A stretch of 64,000 nucleotides of DNA from Ehretia macrophylla (lineage: Eukaryota; Streptophyta; Magnoliopsida; Boraginales; Ehretiaceae), in the NCBI GenBank assembly GCA_037974665.1, contig CM075764.1, positions 82,793,825-82,857,824 of the forward strand, given 5' to 3'. The translations under genes and the position numbers were made by a program. Below the pieces are notes generated by a model, which did not search any database, was not told where the DNA came from, and saw only the letters and a program-made list of their open reading frames with translations. Each line of letters starts with the position of its first letter. Within the stretch, counting starts at the first letter, position 1. Shown here piece after piece: positions 25,301 through 37,550 of this stretch.

Positions 25301-25598
25301 AAGTGAGATTATAATCATGAACCTTTAACAATTAATGAATGCATGCTTGTAAGTTTGATGTTTAAATTAGTCTAAGGCTCGGATGGCTTTGAGACGGGGC
25401 ATGGTTGGAGTTGGAGTTGTATGAAGATGATGTGGGTTATATTTGTGGCTTTATTTACTATTTATAGGTATCCAGTTAGTCCTATAAACAGGGAAAATTT
25501 CGTCCGTTTTTCCTAAATTTTGTGACTGGGTTTGGTATTGGGATGAGTATAGATTGTTTAATAGAACTTCTGGTTTCGTGAGGAGCCAGGGTATTACA
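22334..25598 (+). repeat. 3' LTR of element C
   Basis: Same layout as the 5' LTR: TATA-like at 22690, donor-like at 22860/22861, GGTTGCGCAACC at 24624-24635, a perfect 8-bp hairpin GAGTATAC/GTATACTC at 24997-25017, and acceptor-like CAG|G at 25040. Ends TATTACA before ATACG. Confidence 0.92.
22861..25040 (+). other. Putative LTR intron (element C, 3' LTR)
   Basis: 2180 bp, GTGAGGG to CTTTCAG. The inner acceptor/donor pair is also kept (24352 and 24369/24370). Confidence 0.42.
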
Positions 25599-26298
25599 AT
25601 ACGCGCCTTGGCCAAGGACTTCCTCGTTAAACGACCAATCTCAGATATCATAGGACATTGCCTCTCACCGGAGGTTAACAGATCATATCTTGACAATCAC
25701 TTGTCGGTTCATACCACAAAACTAAAACGCGAGAAGCCGTAACCCACCTTATGGAAGACGGGCATTGTCCAGATGCAGTATTTAGCCCCTAATATAATCG
25801 ACAACCGTAATTTCTCGAGTCTGAGGATTAATTTGTACAATTTTCAACTAAATAGTAAACTATTAACCTGAAATCATGCAGTTCACTATTTATTGTCACA
25901 TTCAATGATCCGTACACAAACAATCACTCATATGTTTATTAGTCCACATCAACATGTTGTTTTCGCACTTCGCACGCCATCCGTTATCATTAACATCACT
26001 ATGTTAATCAAATGTAATAACATATGATAACCCGTACTTGATTATTCTAGTCCCAGTTGAATAATCTGAAGGGTTATGAATTGATTCTTAATATTTATCA
26101 TATCGAAGAAAAAATGCAAAATATCCTAAACCCTTTTAGAACATTTTTCTTCTCGGATAAGCATTAGGGACATATTCATATCGAAGCGGAGATTATGAAT
26201 ATCCTACAAATAACATAGTGTATAAAATACATAAACATATCCTTATTAAACCCTAATAAGGTCATTTCAAACTATAGCATTAGGGCATATCTCTAACA

Positions 26299-27956
26299 AT
26301 CTCCCACTTGTACTAATGCTATCAGCCATAAGATCTAGTGCATTGTACGTTCGTATTAACATACTCATCTTCTCCAAGACGGTGATCAACTGCAACTGTC
26401 TTTATAGGATCAGTGGGTCAACTATAGAGGCATCTATAGAAACCTATTATGTTATATCATTTTCTATCAAGAAAGAAATTCTTGAATTGACTCTTTTCAT
26501 GTTCAGACTCTTGATGAGATCGGGTTCTTTTAAGCTTGTGCAAAAAGTCTCTATAATAGTTATCATATCACATGATATCGGCTACCATCAATAGACAGAA
26601 CCACACAATATCCAAACATCATTTAAAGTCAAGCAGTATATTGGCTCAAATAATAAGATAATGATTACTTATTATTATTCGGAACTCTTTCTAATAACTC
26701 GTAAATCTTATTATATATAATTTTATTTTTTTTAGTGAATTTTTCACTAAGAACTTCACTATATCCACAAACCTTAAAATTCAGAGTTAAAGTTCATATA
26801 GAGATCATTATAACAATAAGATCAATAGAACTTATATGTATTCTCTCTGATGTCAATCATATAACTCATTATATCATATCGTGCCAAGTACTTGCCATTG
26901 CATTAAAGGAGAATGCAAACAGCGAAAGGATTAGGTGCAAAAACCTTTTGCAACCTTTCCTTAATAGTCAGAAGGAAATCTACAAGAAAAGACGGATACT
27001 CTGTCATAGAGATTAGAGACCATAATTTCTTAGATTCCTCCATCTCAAAGAAAACTTTAAGATCGTGACTAGGTGTACAGGTCGTGAGAAAAACAATCCA
27101 TCATATCATTGTGCTCATATACATGATTCTTACAAGACATGATCGGTTTGCCCAAGAAATACAACATGATATAAAATTTGGTTGGACCTTGACGAACGAG
27201 GGTATTATAATTCACAAGACTTGTTAAGGGCATGAACTCCCACTAACTTTTCTTATAAATTTAGATATCACCTTTATTTATTTAATGAAAAGGATCTCTA
27301 TCTTTTCATTCTAATACACTCGTTATCCACTTCATCATAGTTACATTTCTCTAAAAAAAACTATGCATGAAGGAGTTTAAATTCTATTTAGCCATAGAAT
27401 TAAAACATGGTATAAGTTTAAAATCAATTTGAAAGATTTTGGGGATAAAAGATGTATTCTCTAATCTTCTTATAACCCAACATATTCTGGACAAGTCTCA
27501 TAAGATCCATTTCATTCAATTATTTATTTTGAACAAACTCTTTTGTCAAAAAGAATAATTAATCTATCAAACTAATTTGAATAAACATATAAAAGAATTC
27601 AAGTCTTTTACTCTTGACCAATTCAAAGTTCAAGACATTTTAAGTATGATTTTGTATTTAACCATTTCAATAAATGCTAAGCAATAAAATATAAATGTTC
27701 GAGTTTGAAGACATTTTTTCTTCTGACATGTATTCCGACCATTTCATTATCATAACGAAAGACATACAACTTGCCAATCATTTCTTAAAAAGGATCAATT
27801 CCAAAATTATCCATAGTAAGAAAAAGATTGATAATAGTCACTACTATTTCTAAAGAAATACTCAAACTAATCCAAACATCTATAAACAATTTTCGAAATC
27901 GGGATTGCATACCAAGTCAATCCAAAACAACCAAATCATGCATATACGGGGTCTAC
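26299..27956 (-). other. 3' non-coding interior of element B
   Basis: Starts, on the minus strand side next to the LTR, with the purine tract CAAGTGGGAGAT (26310-26299). I see no pol motif and no gene in this 1.7 kb. Confidence 0.6.
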
Positions 27957-28706
27957 TACTCAATCCCCTCCTGATGAGAGATCTCTTGGTAAGAATGCCA
28001 CAACCCAGCTCCTTTTATGTCTCCTCCTCCTCCTCCTTCTAATGTTTCTGTTTTGGCTGGGCTCAACCACAAAAGAAGATGACTCAACATGGGGATCGGG
28101 TGCTGCACCCAAATCAAGGTTTTGCAGCTTGTCAGAACATCTGGCAACTCATTCAGTGTAACCTCAATTCTATGTATGTGTAAGTACAAGATCAAGGGAT
28201 AGTAGGATGATGGAAGAGACTGCAAGATCAAGTCCACTTGAAGTTGGGGGTCCATGACGAAACCAAATACCTCCAATTGAGTTACCAAATAAATCATCCT
28301 GAGACAGTACTGGATCATGTCACCACCCTCTTCAAGTCTTATACTAAAAAGCTTACGGGTCAACTGGAATCATGGACTAACTGCATTCGCCAAAGGATTC
28401 CTCCAAACAACGAATAATATCTACGGAATGAGGCAGCCCCTTATAGAATCGTCGCAGATCATCACTCATTGATGAAAGAATGTATCCCCTAGCACGCACG
28501 TCATCCTGGACCCATTTATAATAAGTGATCTTGTCGGTCTCGGATGCAGTCTCATCTACAGGAGCAAATGTCGGGACATCCAGAATATATTCAATTCTCT
28601 CAAATCGGAGGACTACCCTTAAACTTTTGTACTATTTCTCGAAGTTTGGTCCAATTAAATAATCATGATTAAGGATGGATAAAATAGGATTTATGAATGA
28701 AGCCAT
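27957..28706 (-). pseudogene. Copia gag remnant of element B
   Basis: Minus-strand ATG at 28706-28704. The first part runs in one frame with features such as INPILSILNHDYLIGPNF. After stops, a second frame (28363-27956, 135 codons) contains EEGGDMIQYCLRMIYLV and MDPQLQVDLILQSLPSSYY, which are typical of copia gag (UBN2 family). A Gly-rich then Arg/Lys-rich tail follows. Gag packages element RNA into particles. Internal stops (for example around 28370-28400) mean it is inactive. No pol follows, so even when intact the element may have been gag-only. Confidence 0.78.
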
Positions 28707-30810
28707 TGCATATTTATATGCAGAAAAAGTAAATATAACAGAAAGTAAGATTGCAGGCTAATAAGAATATATGTAAAGCTATTAAATTACAAGATAAAAT
28801 AACTGCTCCCACTATTTGTTTTAAATCTCATACTCCCTTAATGAGAAACCATGAATCTATGATAAGACTCTAAGTGGGATGACCAAGTTCCTATGATCCC
28901 ATGTATTTCTCAAACCTTTGTGGCTATAATTGAAATACAAGTACCAAAGGTCAACAACGCTTTGTTGTCTATTTCTCTAAATAGGGTATAGTCTACTTTA
29001 GTCCCTAAATCACTTGATCTCAAACCTTTGTGGTTATAATTGATTAGGTGATCTAGTTAGATTGTACCCACTATCACTTAGTTATCCGACAAATTGAATC
29101 AATAACCTCAAGCCTTTGTGGCTATAATTGGCCGTTAGATTTTGGAAGATAATCACATCTCTATGTTTCATTCTAGCGATTTTAATAAACTTATTTTGAA
29201 ACATATCCTCTACCTTTGGGTAAGAAGGATTGTATTCATTTAGGTCTTATTAAATATCCTAGGATGGTAGCGTTTTTGAAAATCTAATATTTGTTTGCAC
29301 GTAGGGAGTTAATATAATCTCATCTAATCAATAATCATTCAACATACTATAGGCTAATAATCACAATTATAGCAATTTAAATAGTATGAATGCAAAGATA
29401 TATGAATAGTGGATCATGGACTTGACTTTTTGGGCTTAAAGAAATAAAACTATCTTCTTAAAAAGATCTTCAACTTCTTGAAATCTTCATTGGGCCTCCA
29501 ACTCCTTGGAAAAGTCCATTGGGCCTCTTCCAAGCTTCTTTTGAAAAAATTACATAGTAGTCTTCACTACATAATTCTCTCAAGTGGCAAAAATAAAATT
29601 GAGGTTTATATCTCAAATTACAACCCAATAACTTTTGACCCTAAAGCCCAAGTCCATGATCAAATTCACCATTCTCAAAATAAAAAATATGCATGATTAT
29701 TCATATCAAATATATAATAATCAACATACTAATTGTTAGCATTCAAGTTTAATCTACTCATCAAACATGAAAAATTAAACTAAACCAATACCTCTTTGCA
29801 TAATTATAAAACCCCTTTTATTAATGCAAGTCATGATCGCCCATTAATTCATAACTCATTATAATTAATAATGTTGACATGCAAGTCCAAAACTTAAAGA
29901 AAAATACAAGTCTATGGCCCATTCACACAAATTGGCCCAATACGTTAAAATCAAGCTTGAGTAGATGTACACAAGGCCTAAGCCCAAATCCATATGTCTT
30001 TATGGTCCACATACATTAACTATAGCCCAATAGTCCTCTAAAATATTACATTAACATATAATCATCTTTTATCTATCTTAAAATTTCGAAATATCCTCAA
30101 TACAACATATTAGATTATTTCTAATTTCAAGACTAGAAAACTATGGCCGTTATGTGAAATCCATTTTTCCATTTTAAAGACACAAAGAAAAGTTGCATTC
30201 TTGACTATAAAACACCTTTAATCATCAAGTAGTCACCAACTTAAATCATATGCATGATCATATTAAAAATAAGCTTAAAACTACTTTTAAACTTTCATTC
30301 TAACACATGCATATAATAGACACTAACTCTTTTGAGTATTTCAAGGCAACTACAAACAACTCTATGTGTCCAACAAAAGCAAAAACACTTTCCTTATGCA
30401 TGTCAAGTTTCGGCCATCACAAAAGGAACAAACTAGACTAGTTTTTTTTTAAAAGTTTAACTTTTATACATGCAAGAGCAACTCCTTTTAACATGAACCC
30501 TTTTCAACATAGTCTTATAATCCAAAGTCTAATGTCAATATGCAAAGACCAAATCCATCATTTGTCTCTACATCTGAGCTCATATATTATGAAGGCAAAA
30601 CATCTCAAGCAACCATGTGATTTTTGGCCATCATAGAGTATTGGTAGAAACATGCATGTTCAAAGTTTATCTCATACATTCAAGATCTTCATGATCCTCT
30701 AACATGTAAAACTCTAATGCCAATAAACATCCCATTTTATATGTATATACACGGCATACACACAAAAAGATACAAGCTTAACGAGCTAGTCATATGGACA
30801 TGCAAACCAA
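28707..30810 (-). other. Leader of element B, no gene
   Basis: About 2.1 kb between primer site and gag. Its only clear structure is a near-exact 18-bp motif CCTTTGTGGCTATAATTG (+ strand) at 28915, 29025 and 29113. A stretch near 29480-29560 is similar, in inverse orientation, to 53500-53580. Confidence 0.65.
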
Positions 30811-30823
30811 GGCTCTGATACCA
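30811..30823 (-). other. Primer-binding site of element B
   Basis: GGCTCTGATACCA on the + strand, that is TGGTATCAGAGCC on the minus strand, two bases after the LTR end at 30826. Confidence 0.92.
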
Positions 30824-30825
30824 CA

Positions 30826-31000
30826 TGAAAGTACTAGCCAACATTATAGATCATGTCACTACATATATATATGTCAGATTCAAGATCGAGAAAGACATGA
30901 TAGATAGCTTGTTAGGGCCGAAAATGACTAGGCCAAATTTCTAGCTAACATCAACATACATTCTTTCATCCATGTCCATATACTAGTAAAACTCATAAAC

Positions 31001-31049
<49 letters not shown>

Positions 31050-31584
31050 CAAAGGGTGGTACAAGGTATACCTCTTGTAGTCAACTTTGGAGAAGGTGAA
31101 GATGAAAGATTAGCCCTTGAACCCTTCTAACTTGAAAGCCCTAGTTGATCCACCAAGCATCCAAAGCTCTACCACTAAGCATCCAAAGCTCTACCACCAC
31201 TTAAAGATTAAATGTGCTAGTATATCTTCAAGCTTTGAAACTATGTATGAATGTTACTAAGCAAAACAAGAAAACTTTCTTTTCCTTTTTGGCTATGGCC
31301 AAAACTTGCAAGGGAAAAAGTTAAAGTTTTCTTTGCTTCTATGTTGGTTATGTCGTGTGAGTGAGAGGCCTTACATGAGAGATAAATATGTTGTCAATTC
31401 TATATTATAATGAACCATCATCATAATAGATGACCAATCACATTTGTCACCTTTTTTGAGAAGCCATGCAAGCCTTTTGATCTTAATGATTAGCATTAGA
31501 TGATAAGATGACAAACTTCTCTCTCCTCCTAGGCTTGGCCGAAAAATGCAAGTGGATGGAAATAGAATGTTGTCTTCTATTATT

Positions 31585-31651
<67 letters not shown>

Positions 31652-32007
31652 TCTACTTTATTAGATAGCCAATCACAATTGCTTTCTTATAAAGTTAAAG
31701 TCATGCAAATCCTAGGATTGTAATCATTACAATCCAAAGGTTAACTTTATTATCTCTCTTGACACTTGGCAAAAAGGTTCTATCATCAAAAGTAATAGTC
31801 AAGATTCTTTTGTCGTTATTCAAAAGTTAATCCTATCAATCCATTTCAAATTCAAATGACTAGGATTGATAACATGGACAATCCTACATCTCACATCCCA
31901 TATGTCAATGCCCAATCATTAATTTGCCTTTTCATTTGATGACTAGGATGATGACGTGGCATTACACAAATTACATCATCATTACACATATACATATATA
32001 TAAACAC

Positions 32008-32064
<57 letters not shown>

Positions 32065-33314
32065 CCATTCTAATCTCTATTAGAATAAACACATTGAAAT
32101 TACTTTTTAATAATTACAGTTTGGCCTCAAAAGTTTTGCTAATTACAATTTGACCCCAAAACTTTCCAAAACTACACTTTTTGCCCAATTACCAACATAG
32201 ATGACTCTTAACACCTTAAAGCCACCAACCACATTATACAAGCTTCCGATGAACTTATTCATGATACTTATTAGTGTGTGACCTTCTTGATTCATAATCG
32301 CGTACCGATGAGGGACCGATAAACCTCCTTATCTATTTCAGAAATATTTTTTGCCATTTACCAAAATACCCTCATGCTCATGAGTGACGCACTAGCAATG
32401 AACATATCATGAGAATGTAAACGATAATGAAGACAACGTCTTTTATGAATCCATTTAACAGTCAAGAATTAGCATGTAGTCCGATCCTTCTATTAAGAAT
32501 GCCCCGATCAGGAAAGGACCATGAAATAGTTATGTCCACCTCTGATACTATGTATAAATCTGAATCGGTGAAACAAGAGATGACTATCATGAAAAAACCC
32601 CTTTCCATCACTTCATACTCGCCTTGGCCAAAGACTTCCTCGTTAAATGACCAATCTCAGATATCATAGGACATCGCCTCTCGCCGGAGGTTAACAGATC
32701 CTATCTTGACAATCACCTGTCAGTTCATACCACAAAACTAAAATGCGAGAGGCCGTAACCAAATTTATGGAAGACGGACATTGTTCAGATGCAGTATTTA
32801 GCCCCTTATATAACTGGCAGCCGTAATTTCTCAAGTCTGAGGATTAATTTGTACAATTCTCAACTAAATAGTAAACTATTAACCTGAAATCATGCAGTTC
32901 ACTATTTATTGTCACATTCAATAATCCGTACATATACAATCACTCATATGTTTATTAGTCCATATCAACATGTTGTTCTGGCACTTCGCACTCCATCCTT
33001 TATCATTAATATGACTATGTTAATCAAAGGTAATAACATATGATAACCCGTACTCGATTATTCTAGTCTCGGTTGAATAATCTGAAGGGTTATGAATCGA
33101 TTCTTAATGTTTATCATATTGAAGAAAAAGTGCGAAATATCCTAAACCCTTTTAGAACAATTTTCTTCTTGGATAAGCATTAGGGACATATTCATATCGA
33201 AGCGGAGAATATGAATATCCTATAAATAACATAGTGTATAAAACACGTAAGCATATCCTTATTAAACCCTAATAAGGTCATCTCAAACTATAGCATTAGG
33301 GCATATCACCAACA
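30826..33314 (-). repeat. 5' LTR of element B
   Basis: 2489 bp, minus-strand start TGTTGGTGATATGCCC and end TAGTACTTTCA. It has three TA-rich microsatellites (about 31009-31046, 31597-31650, 32010-32059) and a short duplication of the AAGCATCCAAAGCTCTACCA segment near 31155-31195. Confidence 0.9.
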
Positions 33315-33981
33315 CAATCATCTTTTTTTCTAACTATTATCTTGCTAGACCCATTGAGAATGAAGTAAAATTTTCCCTTCTTTGTCCTTGTAAGTCAAGG
33401 GGTGGAAGTGATAAATATCAATTGTTTGATCAAACTGCTTTCTAACTATCTGAATCCAAGCATATTGCCAACTTGCCGTATAACTATTTTATATTGGTGA
33501 ATGAATGGCTAAAATTGTTTCAGTTGTTGATTTACTTACCATTTCTTGGTAATATGTCCTAGAAACAACCTTAAACTTAATACTCTTGTTAAGTTGGGTA
33601 GTTGGCTCTTGGAACAATGGGTAATATCATCTTAGTCTTTGAGACCGGTGTGTTGATCGCTTTATCCTTCTCTCTGCCTTATATTTACTATACAGGGGAA
33701 AGAAGAAGGGGATGCGACGTAATTTCATATATTCTCTAACTAGCCAATGTTACTGCCTCTATTTATTACTTCTCATCTCTTCCCTTATTGGAGATACAAT
33801 AAATAAACCAAGGAGAATAGAATGAAAGATGTATAGCTGGTCCAAATGGGAGAAACATGAGCAAGGTTCATGGCATTAGGCAAATTTGTTCATGGCAAAC
33901 ATTAACATTTGGTTGTATGAATGCAGGTTTGTTGTGTTGTATTATTTTATGAATGTGTTTGCCCAGAATAATCATAGAACA
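33315..33981. other. Low-copy DNA between elements, probable DEG7 intron
   Basis: No match to any repeat in the window and no recognisable exon. By position it continues the intron that starts at 15509. Splice-like AG sites (for example TATACAG near 33694 and TGCAG near 33927) are not followed by a DEG7-like frame. Confidence 0.4.
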
Positions 33982-36222
33982 TGTCACGCCCCGACCCAAC
34001 CCCACGCTAAAAGGTTAAGTCTAGACCTGATAAACGGACATAGTCTTCTTTGAACCATGGACTATCTGGTTACCTGCAAATAGTAAATAAGATCACAAAT
34101 ACAAAACCATAACATTCACCAACCATAACTCTAACACTTCCCAGCCTCAAGGCCATCCGAGCCTTAAGCAAAACAAGACTTCAGAACATACAAGCACGCA
34201 AGGTTAAAGCCATTGAAAATCCATTCTTTTTAATCTACTTGTCTTACCCCTATAATATTATCATATAAACATTCTTATAAATTAAAACTAACCAACCAAC
34301 CAACTTCCTTATCACACAAGCATGCAACAAAATAACAAGCAAAGTTATAAGTTATTACATGTCATGGCTACACCAGCCATACCACATTCTTCTAGCTTTA
34401 CAAGCTTACAACCACACAAATATACATAAGCCCATAGGCTCAAAATAAGACATAATATAATACAAGCAAGCCTTCATATAGTCTAGCAAGAAACACTTCC
34501 ACCTCAAGCAATAGCACACAACAATCAAGGCAACTCATCCTCCAATTGCACCTCCTCTTTGCCTTCAATAGCTAGGAGCTGAAGGTCTACCTCAGCACCT
34601 CCTAAAACATGTTAGCGAGGTATGAGCAACCATAATTGCCTAGTGAGGGATATAGTCTACCGGGGCGTACAATGCAGCAGTTAGCACAAATAAAGCACTT
34701 AAACAACTAAAGAACAATTTAAATAACAAGTTATCATACGTTAAAAAGCATACGATTCATTTTAACCCCAACACTTCAGAATTCACTTGATCTTCAATCA
34801 CGAACCTCGAACCACGAACCCCGATCAATGTGCCAGCATAAACCCCAAATACTCTTGTGGGTGTACTCGGGATTTACCCTGAAAGTCCTACAACCCAACA
34901 TTCCTTGGCAATCTCTGGACCAGACGAGTGAGGGACTCAAGCACGGAGATCGAATATCCACTGGCATGCCTACTACTGCCCACCCAATATCCAATACATC
35001 CGCCCCTAAAACTATGGTTGCGCAATCACTATGCAATGCACTTAAACCAATGACAATACAACAATAAAATAAAGTAATAACACATAGAAGGGACAACAAA
35101 GTAGGTTGCCCTAAAAAATAGTTAGAATATATGCATTAGCACGAAATTAGCTATATGAACATAAAGGGGTCAATATCCTATTTCTCACAAAACTTTACCA
35201 AAAGCTCACAATTAACTTAGAAATGCAATTTAACACATTATAAGCATCTACAAGACAATAGGTGTGCAAAACAACCAATTTTTCATTTTTCCCCCTTTGT
35301 AACTTGGGCTAATTAGTTCCAAACCGAAAGATAAGATTCTAGATTCACAAGAGAGCTATTCCATACTTCTAATTACACCTTATGACACCCCTAGGGCCCT
35401 CGAAATTACCCAAATACCCATGTTTACCACAAAAGCCCCGATTGCCCCTTTTTGCGTTTGTACTACACGTACCCTAACCGAAGCTCAACCGAGAGTTAAA
35501 AAAGCACATTTAGTACCTACATACCATAGGAATGCCAAATGTGATGTCCAAATCAACTCAGATTTGCAACACTCCCGAAACCCCTTTGTAAATGGCTAAA
35601 TTCGTATTTTAACTAAGTTCTGAGCAATTAAACCTCACGAGGTCTTTAATCTACCTTTATTAACATCTAAAGCACCTATTTGAAGCATTGAATCAATCTC
35701 AAAGGCACATTTTCTCAAAACCCTAAAAAAATACTATTCATTGACCTAGAATCAAACTATCGAATTTAACTGTTTAAAAAGCTAAACAATCATATAAACA
35801 TAGTCTCTACATCATGTAGGTAACATATAAAGCAAGATTTAACCAATTCATGAGCAAATATCAATAAATCTTAAAATTGCATTTTATGTCAAAATGTTGA
35901 ATTCACAAAAAGGTGCAAAATCCCTCACCAAATACGGGTAGGAGCTAGTAGGAAGCTAGTAAACCCTCAAAACCACTTGATCCTAGCTTGGTAGAATTTG
36001 AAATGCAAGATTGATGAAACAATTTTTTTTTTCCTTTTTCCTTGGCTGCCTATCGGGTTTGGGGAGGCATATAGATGGTATTTTTGTTTTTGTTTTGACT
36101 ATTATGCATATATGTGTATATTATTGTATATATGTAATATATGGACTATGTGTTTATTTTAAGTTGACAACAATTTTGAGCCCAAAATACTTATAAAATC
36201 TACTTTAAGTCCAAGATATAAT
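33982..36222 (-). repeat. 3' LTR of element D, larger piece
   Basis: The minus-strand end GGGGCGTGACA is at 33982. Contains the near-palindrome GGTTGCGCAATC at 35016, a weakened hairpin at 34624-34641, acceptor-like TTTTAG|G at 34602, donor-like TTTG|GTGAGGG at 35929/35928, and a TATA-rich stretch around 36095-36150. Element E is inserted after 36222 (ATAAT, against GTAAT at 51231-51235). Confidence 0.87.
34602..35928 (-). other. Putative LTR intron (element D)
   Basis: 1327 bp on the minus strand, GTGAGGG to GTTTTAG. Same order of hairpin, CTCAT and acceptor as in the other LTRs, but the stem is decayed. Confidence 0.4.
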
Positions 36223-37493
36223 TGTTAGCCTTAGAATATTAATCTTATTTTGATGATAACTAAATCTTAAACTAAATGACTAACCATGATTATATAAGTT
36301 ATATATATATGCTTGAGATTAGTCTTAGGTTGAAGAATGCTCAAGATGTCTTGGAAAGTTAAAGAAGTGAAGATTAGATTTTAAGATAGTCTTGAAGAAA
36401 GAAAAGGGAGTTATAAGAGGAGACGTGGCGACATAAGGGGTACCGGCAACTAAAATGTGGAATGACTTTGATATGCTAGGTAAAGCTCAAATAAATCTTC
36501 TTTATAACTTGGTTTCAAAACACTGTTTCAAATTGTGCTTTAAACTTCCTTCCTTTTTGAAAGAAATGTGTTTTTTACTTGTCTCTCGACTTGCCTATCG
36601 CAAAACCATGAGATTTGGATGAAATCATTCATCATCCAACTCAACCATGAAAATGCAGGGGCAAGTCGGTCGAGATAGTCGGTCAAGTCCCTTGACCAAC
36701 TCCTACTTGACCGTCTCACCCAGGGGCAGTTAGACGAGCCAAGTCGGTCGAGAGCCTCAACCGACTCACCTCGACCGACTCACCATTTGGCAGTCGGAAG
36801 CCAAGTCGGACGAGGGACTCGACCAACTGGATCTGATGTTTGAAAAATATAGCCGTTAATGACTGTTGAGAACTTTTCCTATATATTTTCAAACATTCAA
36901 TTGGAAAATTCACCTCTTCCATCATCAAACAAACTGTTCCATTGCTTACAAATCTTAAAAACACTTTTGCTTGATCTTTTTATTGAGCTTTATCTTGTAA
37001 ATCATTTGAGCATTCAAGAGCATGAAATTGTATTCATCTACTCTTAAAAAAGAGTTTATTGTACTCATCTTTCATTTATTCTTGTTGTGAAATATACATT
37101 ACTATAGCTTTGAGAGAATTATTGTATAGAGAGTGTTTGAAATCTTTTTTGTGTTTCAAAGAAGTGAAGAGGCTTGTACAAACTCTTGTGGAGTCAAGAG
37201 GTCTTGTATTGTTGGTTTGTGCTTCACCAACTTGTGAAGAAGCATCACTAGTGGAGCTAGTAGAAAGCCTAAGGGGAAGAAAACATTGGGTGGTGGATTA
37301 GATTAGCGAACCACCTAAAAATCGACGCGTCATCCCTTTCTCTCTTCTCTCCTTAAACTCTTTTTATTTGTGCATACTTAGTGTTTGATAAATTGCTTGA
37401 AAGAATTTATTGAGTTTTATCATTTGCGAAAAAGTAGTATTATTACCTCCCTATGCTAATTCACCCCCTCTCTTAGGATATTTAGGACCTACA
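36223..37493 (+). repeat. 5' LTR of element E
   Basis: 1271 bp. Between 36664 and 36828 it has about eleven versions of the 11-mer AGTCGGTCGAG in both orientations. The same cluster is in the 3' LTR near 50400-50570. Confidence 0.92.
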
Positions 37494-37495
37494 AG

Positions 37496-37508
37496 TGGTA
37501 TTAAGAGC
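37496..37508 (+). other. Primer-binding site of element E
   Basis: TGGTATTAAGAGC, two bases after the LTR; a mutated form of the tRNA-iMet complement. Confidence 0.8.
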
Positions 37509-37550
37509 TAGGTCTTTACCAATAGCTTAACCACTAGTAAAGAAAAGACT

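Larger units (their letters stand above)
17600..25598 (+). mobile_element. Large non-autonomous LTR retrotransposon C (LARD-like)
   Basis: The LTRs are 17600-20886 (3287 bp) and 22334-25598 (3265 bp), starting TGTGACACCCCGAACC and ending GGTATTACA. The perfect target duplication is ATACG (17595-17599 and 25599-25603). The primer site is at 20889-20900 and the purine tract at about 22320-22333. The 1447-bp interior has no gag or pol. The LTRs look about 97-98% identical by eye, so insertion into element B is relatively recent. The end of the interior keeps a GAGGACG hairpin also seen at the pol end of gypsy elements. An autonomous gypsy partner must supply the enzymes. Confidence 0.92.
15774..26298 (-). 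repeat. 3' LTR of element B, in two pieces
   Basis: The pieces are 15774-17599 and 25604-26298, about 2.5 kb when joined, homologous to 30826-33314. The gap is element C, bounded by the duplicated ATACG. The minus-strand start is TGTTAGAGATATGCCC. The end is TTTTA where the 5' LTR has TTTCA. Confidence 0.88.
15774..33314 (-). mobile_element. Copia element B, gag-only, minus strand, split by element C
   Basis: Read on the minus strand: 5' LTR 33314-30826, primer site 30823-30811, leader, gag remnant 28706-27957, a non-coding stretch, purine tract 26309-26299, then the 3' LTR 26298-15774 interrupted by element C. Flanking 5-mers are CATTC (15769-15773) and CAATC (33315-33319), one mismatch. 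The interior is only 4.5 kb and I see no protease, integrase, RT or RNase H. This fits a non-autonomous gag-only (TR-GAG type) element or a strongly deleted copia. It lies in what I take to be the next DEG7 intron. Confidence 0.87.

Noticed and set aside
33315..33981. Possible continuation of DEG7 coding sequence after element B
   Set aside because: No frame matches the DEG7 sequence expected after the IPRGTLQ motif; treated as intron.
36716..37301. Open frames of 60-82 codons in the LTR of element E, also at 50305-51018
   Set aside because: They cover the palindromic cluster and U5-like region and change frame or length between the two LTRs.
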